A DNA stretch of 64,000 bases, taken from Amycolatopsis vastitatis (lineage in GTDB: Bacteria > Actinomycetota > Actinomycetes > Mycobacteriales > Pseudonocardiaceae). The stretch covers positions 124,001 through 188,000 of the forward strand of contig NZ_NMUL01000039.1 in the NCBI RefSeq assembly GCF_002234595.1. The letters run 5' to 3'. Position 1 is the stretch's first letter, and each line of letters starts with the position of its first letter. This document shows positions 32,888-41,232 of the stretch, one piece after another. The position numbers were made by a program, and so were the translations under genes. The notes beneath the pieces were generated by a model, which was given only the letters and a program-made list of their open reading frames with translations, made no database searches and was not told the DNA's origin.

Positions 32888-33739
32888 TCAGAACAGGGTC
32901 GCCGGCTCGACCGGCTCCGGCTCGGGCAGCGCGTCGAGGCCGGGCACCAGCGCTCGCACGTCGTCGTGGAACCGGCGGGCGAGCGCCGGCGCGACGTCGT
33001 TGTCGGGGGTGTGCACGAAAACCGTCGGCGACCGGCCCTCACGCAGCCAGCCGGCGACCACCGCGGTCCACGGCCGCCACCCCTCGACCGTCTCCTCGAC
33101 CGAGTCCCGGCCCAGGTAGCGCACGATCGGCCGGTCGGTCAGCGCCTTCGTCCGCCGCGGCAGCCGCGGTTTCTTGGCCCAAGCATCCCGTTCGGCCTCG
33201 CTGGACGGCGGTCGCTGGAAGAAGACGGTGGTGTCGAAGGGCACCCACTCGGCTTCCGCACCGGCGAGTGTCCCCTCCAGCCGCGACGCCGAGCCGGCAT
33301 CGGTGAAGAACCCGGGGTGGCGCACCTCGACCGCGCGCCGGCGGTCGGCGGGCAGCCGCCGCAGGAAACGGCCGAGGGCGTCGACGTCCGAGGGGCTGAA
33401 CGAGCCAGGCAGCTGCGTCCACAGGACCGCCCGTTCGCCGAGGGGTTCGATCGCGTCCAGGAACGCCCGCATCTCGGCCTCGACCCCGGCGAACCGGCGC
33501 TCGTGCGTGACGACCTTGGGCAGCTTGACCACGAACCGGAAACCGGGATCGGTCTGCTGCGCCCAGGCCGCGACGGTGTCCCGGGCGGGAGTGGCGTAGA
33601 AGGTGGTGTTGCCTTCGACGGCGTTGCACCAGCCGGCGTAGGCCCGCAGGCGCTCCTTGGCCGGCAGCGACGGCGGCAGGAACCGCCCGGGCCACGCCTT
33701 GTGGGTCCACATCGCGCAGCCGACGTGAAGACGTGCCAC
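32888..33739 (-). CDS. DUF72 (YecE-like) family protein
   Basis: This 283-residue TIM-barrel-like protein has the DUF72 landmarks: VGCAMWTHKAWPGRFLPPS at the start, YAGWCNAVEGNTTFYATP, FRFVVKLPKVVTHERRF, and GERAVLWTQLPGSFSPSDVD. Later there is a VEVRHPGFFT segment and VFVHTPDNDVAPALARRF. No enzymatic role is firmly established for the family. It starts at ATG 33739 and is divergent from the lprG-like gene. Confidence 0.88.
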   Translation of the reverse strand: MARLHVGCAMWTHKAWPGRFLPPSLPAKERLRAYAGWCNAVEGNTTFYATPARDTVAAWAQQTDPGFRFVVKLPKVVTHERRFAGVEAEMRAFLDAIEPLGERAVLWTQLPGSFSPSDVDALGRFLRRLPADRRRAVEVRHPGFFTDAGSASRLEGTLAGAEAEWVPFDTTVFFQRPPSSEAERDAWAKKPRLPRRTKALTDRPIVRYLGRDSVEETVEGWRPWTAVVAGWLREGRSPTVFVHTPDNDVAPALARRFHDDVRALVPGLDALPEPEPVEPATLF

Positions 33740-33872
33740 TGGGTCAGCTCCCCTCGATCGGGCCGGACATCCGCTCGCGCCGCCATTCTGCCCCGGCGCG
33801 AGTCCGGCGGTTCAGCAGCGCAGTTCGGCCGCCGTTGCCACGGACCGAACGCCCCTGATCTAGGGTGGACGC

Positions 33873-34553
33873 ATGATTCTGCGGCGTACCCTGCTCACGG
33901 CGATGGCGCTGAGCGCGGCGATCGTCACCGGCTGCTCCTCGAGCGGAGACGCGGCGCTGCCCGACGCCGGTGCCCTGCTCAAGGACAGCGCGCAGGCAGC
34001 GGGCGGTGTCACCAGCACGCACTTCACGCTGAAGGTCAACGGCACCGTGCCGGGCCTGAGCGTGCACAGCCTCGACGGTGACCTGACGAAGGCCAACGGG
34101 GGCGGCGCGAAGGGCACCGGCACGCTGGAGCTGATGGGCCAGGTCGTCGACGCCCAGTTCGTCCTGGTGAACGGCTCGCTGTACATCAAGGGCCCCACCG
34201 GCGGGTTCCAGAAGATCCCCGCGGTGCTGAGCTCCTCGATCTACGACCCGTCCGCGATCCTCGACCCGCAGCGCGGCATCCCGAAGGTGCTGTCCTCGGT
34301 CCAGGGCCCGAAGACGGACGGGACGGAAGACGTCGACGGCACGCCGACGTACCGCGTCACCGGGACGGTGCCGAAGGACGCGCTGGCCGCCCTGGTGCCG
34401 GGGGTGTCCTCGGACGCGAACGCCACCTTCTGGCTCCGCCGGGACGGCGGCCACCTGCCGGTCAAGGCTTCGCTGGGGTACCAGGGCGGCGGCAGCGTGG
34501 ACGTCACACTGTCCGACGTGGACAAGCCGGTCACCATCACCGCGCCGGCGTGA
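33873..34553 (+). CDS. LppX/LprA/LprG-family lipoprotein
   Basis: This 226-residue lipoprotein has a signal peptide (MILRRTLLTAMALSAAIVTG) ending in lipobox VTGC, Cys 21. The mature domain follows the LppX/LprAFG lipid-binding fold (THFTLKVNGTVPGLSVHSLD; GSLYIKGPTGGFQKIP; YRVTGTVPKDALAALVPG). In mycobacteria LprG works with the P55 MFS exporter, moving triacylated lipids to the outer envelope. Here an MFS gene overlaps directly (GTGA, 34550-34553), matching that operon. Confidence 0.88.
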   Translation: MILRRTLLTAMALSAAIVTGCSSSGDAALPDAGALLKDSAQAAGGVTSTHFTLKVNGTVPGLSVHSLDGDLTKANGGGAKGTGTLELMGQVVDAQFVLVNGSLYIKGPTGGFQKIPAVLSSSIYDPSAILDPQRGIPKVLSSVQGPKTDGTEDVDGTPTYRVTGTVPKDALAALVPGVSSDANATFWLRRDGGHLPVKASLGYQGGGSVDVTLSDVDKPVTITAPA

Positions 34554-36097
34554 CCGGGCTGACCGGCTCGCGCGGCGGCCGCGCGCTCGCGGTCGGCGCC
34601 GGCGGTCTCGCCGTGCTGCTCGGCGCGCTGGACACCTATGTCGTGGTCGGCCTGCTGCGGCAGATCATCGACGACCTGAGCGTTCCGGTGAACCGGCTGG
34701 AGATCGTCACGCCGGTCATCACCGGCTACCTGCTCGGCTACGTGGCCGCGATGCCGCTGCTCGGCCAGTTGTCCGACCGGTTCGGCCGCAAGCTGCTGCT
34801 GCAGGCCTGCCTCGGCGGTTTCCTCGCCGGGTCGGTCGTCACCGCGCTGGCCGGCACGGTGCCGGTCCTGGTCGTGGGCCGGGTGATCCAGGGGACCGCC
34901 GGTGGCGCGCTGCTTCCGGTGACCCTCGCGCTGGCCGCGGATCTCTGGCCGGGGAACCGCCGCTCCGCCGTGCTGGGGGCCGTCGGCGCCGCGCAGGAGC
35001 TCGGCAGTGTGCTCGGGCCGCTCTACGGCATCGGGCTGGCCGCCGCGACCGGCTGGCGCGGCGTGTTCTGGGTGAACGTCCCGCTGACCCTGCTGGCCGC
35101 CGTCGCGGTGCAGGTTTCCGTGCGGGGCGGGAAACCCGCCGAGCGGCCGCGCGTGGACCTCGCCGGTGTCCTGCTGCTGGCGCTCACGCTCGCGTTGCTC
35201 GTCATCGGCCTGGACAACCCGAACCCGCGCGAGCAGGTGCTGCCGCCGTGGGGAGTGCCGTTCCTGATCGGCGCCGGGCTCAGCCTGGCCGCGTTCCTCT
35301 GGTGGGAGTCGCGCGCCGAAGTCCGGCTCATCGACACGGCGAACGTGGCACTGCGGCCGTTCCTCACCGCGCTCGGGACGAGCGTCGCCGCGGGGGCGGC
35401 GTTGATGATCACGCTGGTCGACGTCGACCTGTTCGCGCAGACACTGCTCGGCCGCGACGACGGCGGCAGTGTCGTGCTCCTCCTGAGGTTCCTGGTCGCG
35501 CTGCCGGTCGGCGCGCTGCTCGGCGGCTTGCTCGCCACGCGGATCGGCGAACGCTGGATCGCCGGCGCCGGGATGTTGATCGCGGCCGGCGGCTACCTGC
35601 TGATGTCCCGCTGGCCCGCCGACGTCCTCGCGGCCAGGTCCGTGCTGGGGCTGCCGCGCCTCGACGTCGACCTGACGCTCGCCGGACTGGGGCTCGGCCT
35701 GGTCATCGCCCCGCTGTCGGCCGTCGCGCTGCGTGCCGTGCCGCGCGCCCAGCACGGCGTCGCCTCGGCCGCGGTCGTGGTGGCGCGGATGACCGGCATG
35801 CTGGTCGGCGTCGCCGCCGTGTCCGCCTTCGGCCTGCACTACTTCCACACGTTGACCGCGTCGCTGAACCCGCCGATCCGGATCCTGTTCCCGTCCCAAC
35901 CCGCCTACGACCGAGCACTCGCCGACTACCTCGGCGCGGTCCGTGAGGCGCTGCTGACGGAGTACCGCGCCATCTTCCTGATCACGTCCGTGGTTTGCCT
36001 GGCCGGCGCGGCCGTCGCCGTGTCCATCGGCGGCCGGGCGGGCGGTCGTCTCACGAAGCCTGCCGAGGATGCGCCGTATTCGGGTCACGTGCTGTAG
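34550..36097 (+). CDS. P55-type MFS exporter (LprG partner)
   Basis: This 515-residue MFS transporter has about 14 membrane helices. The start LAVLLGALDTYVVVGLLRQI and loop LGQLSDRFGRK (motif A) are typical of the DHA2 group. The region VIQGTAGGALLPVTLALAAD is motif C-like. The overlap with the LppX/LprG-family lipoprotein gene supports the LprG-P55 lipid-export pairing. The C-terminal helices end at GGRAGGRLTKPAED. It is probably proton-driven. Confidence 0.88.
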   Translation: MTGLTGSRGGRALAVGAGGLAVLLGALDTYVVVGLLRQIIDDLSVPVNRLEIVTPVITGYLLGYVAAMPLLGQLSDRFGRKLLLQACLGGFLAGSVVTALAGTVPVLVVGRVIQGTAGGALLPVTLALAADLWPGNRRSAVLGAVGAAQELGSVLGPLYGIGLAAATGWRGVFWVNVPLTLLAAVAVQVSVRGGKPAERPRVDLAGVLLLALTLALLVIGLDNPNPREQVLPPWGVPFLIGAGLSLAAFLWWESRAEVRLIDTANVALRPFLTALGTSVAAGAALMITLVDVDLFAQTLLGRDDGGSVVLLLRFLVALPVGALLGGLLATRIGERWIAGAGMLIAAGGYLLMSRWPADVLAARSVLGLPRLDVDLTLAGLGLGLVIAPLSAVALRAVPRAQHGVASAAVVVARMTGMLVGVAAVSAFGLHYFHTLTASLNPPIRILFPSQPAYDRALADYLGAVREALLTEYRAIFLITSVVCLAGAAVAVSIGGRAGGRLTKPAEDAPYSGHVL

Positions 36098-36105
36098 CCG
36101 CACTC

Positions 36106-36282
36106 TCATACGCGATCACGTTCTCGAAGGCGACGCGGATAGCACGCTCGAATGAGCCTTTCCAGGTCGGCCACGGGGACCTTCCCCGTGCGATGGGCGC
36201 GGAGCGCGAGGCAGAACACCGCCAGCCTTGCCGCGTTGAGCAGCGCGGCCGCCGCGAGTGCGCTCCAGGTCAGTCCTGTCAT
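36106..36282 (-). CDS. Small membrane protein, 58 residues
   Basis: ATG 36282 reads MTGLTWSALAAAALLNAARL with a hydrophobic helix continuing to AVFCLALRAH, then a basic tail TGKVPVADLERLIRACYPRR. The single helix and long basic tail look like a real small protein. It converges on the P55-type gene and diverges from the ECF sigma gene at 36410. There is no family match that I know; a longer upstream start is possible but would overlap the sigma promoter. Confidence 0.45.
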   Translation of the reverse strand: MTGLTWSALAAAALLNAARLAVFCLALRAHRTGKVPVADLERLIRACYPRRLRERDRV

Positions 36283-36409
36283 GGAGTCACTGGACCGCGA
36301 GCGCCGGGGAGCATGACGCGGGTTCGGAGAAATTTCTTCCGCGTGTCTTGCGTCATGGCTGCCGTGTTCGCCGGTCCTCCGGGCAAGTACCGACTTCCAG
36401 GAGGCTTCC

Positions 36410-37702
36410 GTGTCCACCGATCCCGCCGATCTCAGCGGAAAGAGTGACGCCGAACTGATCGCGGAGGTCCGCTCCGGGAAGCTCGCGTCGTACGGGACGC
36501 TCTACGAACGGCACACCGGCGCGGCCCGCAATCTGGCCCGTCAGCTGGCCCGCTCGAGCTCCGAAGCCGACGATCTCGTGTCCGAGGCGTTCGCCAAGGT
36601 GCTCGACACCCTCCGTGGCGGCAAGGGACCGGAGACAGCCTTCCGGGCGTACCTGCTGACCGCACTGCGTCACACCGCGTACGACCGCACCCGCAAGGAG
36701 CGCCGGGTCGACCTCAACGAGGACATGTCCGCGCCGATCGGCAAGCTCGCGGAGAGGTTGACGGTGCCGTTCACCGACACCGCGATCGCCGAGCTGGAAC
36801 GGACGATGGCCGCGAAGGCCTTCGCGCGGCTGCCCGAACGCTGGCAGACGGTGCTCTGGCACACCGAAATCGAACAGCAGAGCCCGGCCGAGATCGCGCC
36901 GCTGCTGGGGCTGACCGCGAACGGCGTCTCCGCGCTCGCCTACCGCGCCCGGGAGGGACTGCGCCAGGCATACGTGCAGGTGCATCTCAGCGAATCCGTT
37001 TCCGATGGTTGCCGGGCCTGCGTCGACCGGCTCGGCGCGTGGACCCGCGACGGACTGTCCAAACGCGAACGCGCCCAGGTCGAAAGCCACCTCGACGAAT
37101 GCGGGAACTGCCGGGCGCTGGCGGCGGAACTCGCCGACGTCAACGGCGGGCTGCGCGCGATCATCGCCCCGATCGTCCTGGGCGGCGCGGCCCTGGGTTA
37201 CCTCGCCACCGTCGGCGCCGCCAAGGCGAGCGCGGCCACCGCGGGCACGGCCGCTACCGTCGTGGCGGTAGCCGGGCACAAAGCCGGCGCGGCCGCGGGT
37301 GCCGCTGCCACCGGCCCACGTCAATTCGCCGGGGTCGCCGCCTCCGGCACCGCGATCGCCGCGGCGGCGGTCATCGCGTTGACGGCCAACGGCACGCCGC
37401 AGTTCCCGGCGCCGACCGCCGCCGCTCCACCGAGCGTCGCCGCCGATGGTGCGGCCGATGGTGCGGCCGACATCGGCGGGAAGTTCATCGATGACGGAAT
37501 TCGGGTCCATGCGGAACCCGGCACGACCAGCGCGACGAAAGGCCTTGCTTACCGGAGCCACACCGCGACCGTGCACTGCGTGGTTCCCCGAACCGGCTCG
37601 GATCCCTACGCGTATTTTTCGCTCACGGACAATGCCACCGGAGTCACCGGCTACGTCGCCGAGCCGTACGTCGCGCCGGACAGGAAGGTCAGAACGTGCT
37701 GA
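36410..37702 (+). CDS. ECF sigma factor with fused anti-sigma, membrane and SH3-like domains
   Basis: This 430-residue protein combines several modules. Sigma region 2 covers about residues 20-95 (LYERHTGAARNLARQLARSS; EADDLVSEAFAKVLDTLR) and region 4 about 125-185 (AFARLPERWQTVLWHTEIEQ; AEIAPLLGLTANGVSALAYR). A zinc-finger anti-sigma-like segment follows (DGCRACVDRLG and VESHLDECGNC, about 200-240). Two hydrophobic segments (IIAPIVLGGAALGYLATVGA and GVAASGTAIAAAAVIAL) and a C-terminal SH3-like domain (GIRVHAEPGTTSATKGLAYR) complete it. It would be a membrane-held sigma factor released by signal. GTG 36410 has AGGAGG upstream. Confidence 0.82.
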   Translation: MSTDPADLSGKSDAELIAEVRSGKLASYGTLYERHTGAARNLARQLARSSSEADDLVSEAFAKVLDTLRGGKGPETAFRAYLLTALRHTAYDRTRKERRVDLNEDMSAPIGKLAERLTVPFTDTAIAELERTMAAKAFARLPERWQTVLWHTEIEQQSPAEIAPLLGLTANGVSALAYRAREGLRQAYVQVHLSESVSDGCRACVDRLGAWTRDGLSKRERAQVESHLDECGNCRALAAELADVNGGLRAIIAPIVLGGAALGYLATVGAAKASAATAGTAATVVAVAGHKAGAAAGAAATGPRQFAGVAASGTAIAAAAVIALTANGTPQFPAPTAAAPPSVAADGAADGAADIGGKFIDDGIRVHAEPGTTSATKGLAYRSHTATVHCVVPRTGSDPYAYFSLTDNATGVTGYVAEPYVAPDRKVRTC

Positions 37703-37832
37703 CTGCCGGGCTCGTCGACGGACGGCCGGCGGCCGCTCCCGGGTCGCCGACCCCCGTCACCGGCGCTTACGCTGGGTCGGCCCCTCGGCGGAGACGGCTC
37801 CGCCGACCGTTCGCACCCCGGAGGAACACGCC

Positions 37833-38294
37833 ATGCCCTACGCCGTGGACTTCGACACCGTGTCGACCACCGGCCTGGAGTCTTCGCCGGTCGCGGCCGC
37901 ACTCGCCGGCCTGCGGGCGAACGAGGCCCGGTACTTCAAGAACAAGTACGATCACGTCTTCACCGTCGAGCCCGCGAGCGACGCCGCGCAGACCATCGAG
38001 TGGGTGCACCGGATCCTCGAGGAGGAACGCGGCATCGTCATCGCCTCCCGCCCGCTCGAAGCGACCGCGTTCCAGGTCGAGAACATCCGGATGGCCTACG
38101 TCTTCTACGAGAACGGCCTGTCGATCAACGTGATGTACACGATCGAGGAAGCCGGGAAACGGGCGGTCGGATTCAAGCTCTCCGACGGGATGGACGTCCC
38201 CGCGGAGCTCGCCTCGTTCAAGTTCGCCCGTCAGAAGTCCAAACTCGCCGGCACCATCCGCGGCTCCTACTTCGTCATCAAGAAGGAGTACTGA
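37833..38294 (+). CDS. Conserved hypothetical, 153 residues
   Basis: This soluble protein reads MPYAVDFDTVSTTGLESSPV, with NEARYFKNKYDHVFTVEPAS, and ends AGTIRGSYFVIKKEY. The even amino-acid composition and high conservation-like texture suggest an ordinary cytosolic protein, but I do not recognise a family with a known role. ATG 37833 follows GGAGGAAC (37820-37827). A hairpin terminator follows at 38310-38334. Confidence 0.72.
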   Translation: MPYAVDFDTVSTTGLESSPVAAALAGLRANEARYFKNKYDHVFTVEPASDAAQTIEWVHRILEEERGIVIASRPLEATAFQVENIRMAYVFYENGLSINVMYTIEEAGKRAVGFKLSDGMDVPAELASFKFARQKSKLAGTIRGSYFVIKKEY

Positions 38295-38309
38295 CCCGGC
38301 GCGGGGTCC

Positions 38310-38334
38310 GTCGCCGGGGACGAACCCCGGCGAC
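38310..38334. terminator. Bidirectional hairpin terminator
   Basis: GTCGCCGGGG (38310-38319) pairs exactly with CCCCGGCGAC (38325-38334) around the loop ACGAA. It sits between the converging hypothetical gene (ends 38294) and the IF-1-like gene (ends 38347), so it can serve both. Confidence 0.75.
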
Positions 38335-38346
38335 GAACACCGGACA

Positions 38347-38571
38347 CTAGTTCCGGTACCGGAAGAGGATCCGCCCCCGGCCAAGGTCGTACGGGCTCAG
38401 CTCCACCAGCACCCGGTCGAACGGAAGGATCTTGATGTAGTTCTTCCGGATCTTCCCGCTGATGTGCGCGAGCACCTTGTGCCCGTTCTCGAGCTCCACC
38501 CGGAAAGTGGCATTGCGCAGGCACTCGACGACGGTGCCCTCCACCTCGATACCGCCCGCGGTCTTCGCCAT
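38347..38571 (-). CDS. infA: Translation initiation factor IF-1 paralogue
   Basis: This 74-residue S1/OB-fold protein is clearly IF-1: IEVEGTVVECLRNATFRVEL, NGHKVLAHISGKIRKNYIKI, then VLVELSPYDLGRGRILFRYR. IF-1 binds the 30S A site during initiation. It is not in a ribosomal-protein cluster. It overlaps the end of an acetyltransferase gene (TGATG at 38569-38573), and several residues differ from the usual actinobacterial IF-1 (for example CLRNAT, RKNYIKILPFDR). It is probably a second copy, perhaps used under stress. Confidence 0.92.
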   Translation of the reverse strand: MAKTAGGIEVEGTVVECLRNATFRVELENGHKVLAHISGKIRKNYIKILPFDRVLVELSPYDLGRGRILFRYRN

Positions 38572-39314
38572 CAGCGCAACACCAGCTCGAGGTTGCTGCC
38601 GGTCCGCCGCGCGCCGGCGCCGTCGAACAGGGCCGCCGCCGCCACGTTCGCCTCGCCCACTTCCGCTGACGCCGTCTCGATTCCGGCGTCGTGCAGGGCA
38701 CCGAGCACGTGGGTCAGGAGCGCTCGGCCGATTCCCCGGCGCTGCTCGGACGCGCGGACCGCGACCAGGCCGATCCGGGGCTGCCGGGGCACCGCCGCGA
38801 GCCGGAGCAGGCCCACGTACTCGTCGCCGCGGGCCGCGATCGTGTACTTCGACGGGTCCAGCTCCGGAATCCGGGGCAGCACCTCGGCCGGCATTTCGTG
38901 CCAGCCGACGCCTGCCTCGACGTCGGCGCGGATCGCGCGGTCCAGCTCGCGCAGCCGCTTTTCGTCCGCCTCGCGGCCGGGAACGATCGTCACGGCGGAG
39001 GGCGCCGCCGGGGCCGTGGGAACGAGGTATTCCCCTTCGCGGCGCCGGATCGTGAAGCCGGCCCGGCGCCAGCGGGACGTCAGCTCGACGTCGGTCTCAT
39101 CGACCACTGTGGACAGTGGCCTCGGCAGGGCCGGGAGCATGACGTCGGCAAGCTGGTCGAAGACCGCGCCGTGCCACACGTCGATGCTCAGGAAGAGCCG
39201 TCCGTCGGGCCGGGGAGAAGCTTCGCCGCGGCCGACCACGCGGTCGTCGTCCAGAGCGTGCCATTGCCGCTCCGCGACCCGGGTGACCACCACGGTGGGT
39301 TGTCCAGGTTTCAT
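38571..39314 (-). CDS. GNAT-family N-acetyltransferase coupled to IF-1 paralogue
   Basis: This 247-residue acetyltransferase has the GNAT acetyl-CoA motif in its C-terminal half, with VAVRASEQRRGIGRALLTHV and a following EVGEANVAAAALFDGAGARR. The N-terminal half is less conserved. The substrate is unknown. Its stop overlaps the IF-1-like ATG. Its RBS (GAAAGG, 39323-39328) lies within a hairpin, and a 19-codon leader gene lies just upstream, suggesting translational attenuation. Confidence 0.85.
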   Translation of the reverse strand: MKPGQPTVVVTRVAERQWHALDDDRVVGRGEASPRPDGRLFLSIDVWHGAVFDQLADVMLPALPRPLSTVVDETDVELTSRWRRAGFTIRRREGEYLVPTAPAAPSAVTIVPGREADEKRLRELDRAIRADVEAGVGWHEMPAEVLPRIPELDPSKYTIAARGDEYVGLLRLAAVPRQPRIGLVAVRASEQRRGIGRALLTHVLGALHDAGIETASAEVGEANVAAAALFDGAGARRTGSNLELVLR

Positions 39315-39318
39315 GGGT

Positions 39319-39357
39319 GTCGCCTTTCGGGAGTGCTTGCCGAGCGCTCCCGGCGAC
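39319..39357 (-). promoter_or_regulatory. RBS-masking hairpin ahead of the acetyltransferase/IF-1 genes
   Basis: On the minus strand GTCGCC (39352-39357) pairs with GGCGAC (39319-39324), and inside it GGGAG (39347-39351) pairs with CTCCC (39329-39333). The GG of the RBS GAAAGG is in the closing stem. The left arm starts two bases after the leader-peptide stop, so a ribosome stalled there would open the hairpin and free the RBS. This reading is inferred from geometry. Confidence 0.5.
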
Positions 39358-39359
39358 CC

Positions 39360-39419
39360 TTACGTCAGCCGCCCGACCGTGACGACGGCAGGGAGCACCC
39401 ACATCGATCCAGCGTTCAT
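39360..39419 (-). CDS. 19-residue leader peptide
   Basis: ATG 39419 is preceded by a strong RBS (GGAGGTGAG) and encodes MNAGSMWVLPAVVTVGRLT, then TAA at 39360-39362. It is too short for an ordinary protein and lies 45 bases before the acetyltransferase start. Together with the hairpin at 39319-39357 it has the layout of attenuator leader peptides of the erm/cml kind. The inducer is unknown. Confidence 0.5.
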   Translation of the reverse strand: MNAGSMWVLPAVVTVGRLT

Positions 39420-39490
39420 GGGTCTCACCTCCGAAGGTCGGGTCACGGTCCACGGCAAGCTATCAGCACGCCGCCGGTCCTGCCCAGCGA

Positions 39491-40507
39491 TTAACCGAGC
39501 CGGGCCGCCAGCTCCGCGAGATCCTGCCGCACGCCGACGACGCTGCGCAGCGTCGTGTAGCCGACGTCGGAGTTGACGCGGAGCATGTGCGCGTTGTCCT
39601 CCCCCGTCGTGGTGCTGATCCGCGCCACCGCCGGCCGCTCCGCGACCAGCCACCGGGCCATGCGCGCCTTGACGCAGCGGCCGAGGCCGTGTCCCCGGTG
39701 CCCGGCCAGGACGGCGGTGTCCCGCTGGTAGGCCCAGTCGGGCCGGCGCGGGTGCAGGCACACTTCGGTGAACCCGGCGACGTCGCCGCTCACTTCGTCG
39801 ACGGCGGCCACGACCCGCTGCTCGATGCCCTGGGCACGGAAGTCCGCTTCGGCGGCGCGGACGCGGTCGACCGTCCACTCCGGCCACCGGTACTCCGACT
39901 CGCCGAGCGGAGCGTCGTGGATCGCCCCTCGCGCCCGGGCGTAGGACGCGACGACGTCCTCCGGTGCGGCGCCGGTCCAGGACCGCAGCCGGTAGCCCGC
40001 GGGCACCGGGACGTCCCACCGCGCCCGGTCGGCCCCGGGGACGACCAGCGCCTGCCGGGCGATCGCGCGGACCGGCCGGAAACCCCGTGCCTCGGCCCAC
40101 CGCTGACCGGCGGTGCCGACGACCACCTGCCAGCCTTCGACGGTCCGGCAGTCCCGCGCCCGCAGCTCCGGCACCACCGTCCGCAGCAGCGCCGTGCCGA
40201 TCCCGGCACCCCGTTCGTCCGGGTGCACGGTGATGTCGGTCAGCGCGATCCCGCTGTTCTCGGCCTCCGGGAAATGGACCTCGGCGAACGCCACGAGCCG
40301 CCGCCCGCGGTGGGCCACCCAGTGTGCCGCCGGGCCCATGCCGGGAAGCGGCTCGATCAGCCGCCCGGCCACTTCGGCGAGCGGGAGCCCGGGCTCGCCG
40401 GGCCGGTCGGCGGCCTCGCTCGCCGCCACCACCGCGTGGTAGCCCGCGAACTCCGTCTCCGTCGCCTGCAGTGGGTCGAACCGCTCGATGCGCGGACCGT
40501 TCGTCAC
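39491..40507 (-). CDS. Tandem GNAT acetyltransferase
   Basis: This 338-residue protein has two GNAT domains: the first with VHPDERGAGIGTALLRTVVP (about residues 110-130) and the second with TAVLAGHRGHGLGRCVKARM (about 265-285), followed by ISTTTGEDNAHMLRVNSDVG. The second matches acetyltransferases in the mycothiol synthase-like/aminoglycoside group in layout, but the substrate is unknown. GTG 40507 follows GGGGGAGGAG and was preferred to ATG 40591. It diverges from the VOC-family gene at 40606. Confidence 0.84.
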   Translation of the reverse strand: MTNGPRIERFDPLQATETEFAGYHAVVAASEAADRPGEPGLPLAEVAGRLIEPLPGMGPAAHWVAHRGRRLVAFAEVHFPEAENSGIALTDITVHPDERGAGIGTALLRTVVPELRARDCRTVEGWQVVVGTAGQRWAEARGFRPVRAIARQALVVPGADRARWDVPVPAGYRLRSWTGAAPEDVVASYARARGAIHDAPLGESEYRWPEWTVDRVRAAEADFRAQGIEQRVVAAVDEVSGDVAGFTEVCLHPRRPDWAYQRDTAVLAGHRGHGLGRCVKARMARWLVAERPAVARISTTTGEDNAHMLRVNSDVGYTTLRSVVGVRQDLAELAARLG

Positions 40508-40605
40508 GGCCTGCTCCTCCCCCTCGCCCGGTCCCCAAAGTACCGCGGCAGACCGATCAGGAATCGAGAAGCGCCGGTCAGCGGGCCGCACCTAGCGTTA
40601 CCGGC

Positions 40606-41232
40606 ATGACGAACATCGAAGCCATCACCCTCGAAGTCACCGACCCCGCCGCCGCGGAACGCTTCTACACCAGCGCCTTCGGACTCGGCAGCCAGCTGCG
40701 CTTCCGGGCCACGGAAGCGCCGACCACCGGCTTCCGCGGCTTCACCCTCTCCCTCACCGTGCCCCAGCCGGCCGACGTCGACTCCCTGATCGAGACCGCT
40801 CTCGAGGCCGGAGCCACGACCATCAAGCCCGCCACCAAGTCCATGTGGGGCTACGGTGGCACCGTCCGGGCGCCGGACGGGGCGATCTGGAAGCTCGCGA
40901 CCTCCGCCAAGAAGAACACCGGCCCGGCCACCCGCGAATTCGACGCCGTCGTGCTCCTGCTCGGCGTCGCCGATGTGGCCGCCAGCAAGAAGTTCTACGT
41001 CGACCGCGGCCTGACCGTCGGCAAGAGCTTCGGCCGCATGTACGTCGAGTTCGACGCCGGTTCGAGCCCCGTCAAGCTGGCGCTGTACCGGCACAAGGCC
41101 CTCGCCAAGGACGCCGGCGTCTCCCCCGGCGGCTCCGGCTCGCACCGGATCGCGGTCGCCGGCGCGAGCGAGCCGTTCACCGACCCGGACGGGTTCGCCT
41201 GGGAAACCACCACGGCCGCGACGCTGTCCTGA
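40606..41232 (+). CDS. Glyoxalase/VOC-superfamily protein (double domain)
   Basis: This 208-residue protein has two vicinal-oxygen-chelate units: EAITLEVTDPAAAERFYTSA near the start and VVLLLGVADVAASKKFYVDR near residue 110, each starting the beta-alpha-beta fold. The end FTDPDGFAWETTT fits the second motif. Such proteins bind small ligands or metals, often giving resistance or isomerase activity. Its function is not assigned. It ends next to the convergent MocR gene. Confidence 0.85.
   Translation: MTNIEAITLEVTDPAAAERFYTSAFGLGSQLRFRATEAPTTGFRGFTLSLTVPQPADVDSLIETALEAGATTIKPATKSMWGYGGTVRAPDGAIWKLATSAKKNTGPATREFDAVVLLLGVADVAASKKFYVDRGLTVGKSFGRMYVEFDAGSSPVKLALYRHKALAKDAGVSPGGSGSHRIAVAGASEPFTDPDGFAWETTTAATLS

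Noticed and set aside
37833..38294. Phage-tail or prophage gene
   Set aside because: No neighbouring phage genes; the isolated conserved protein does not support a prophage.
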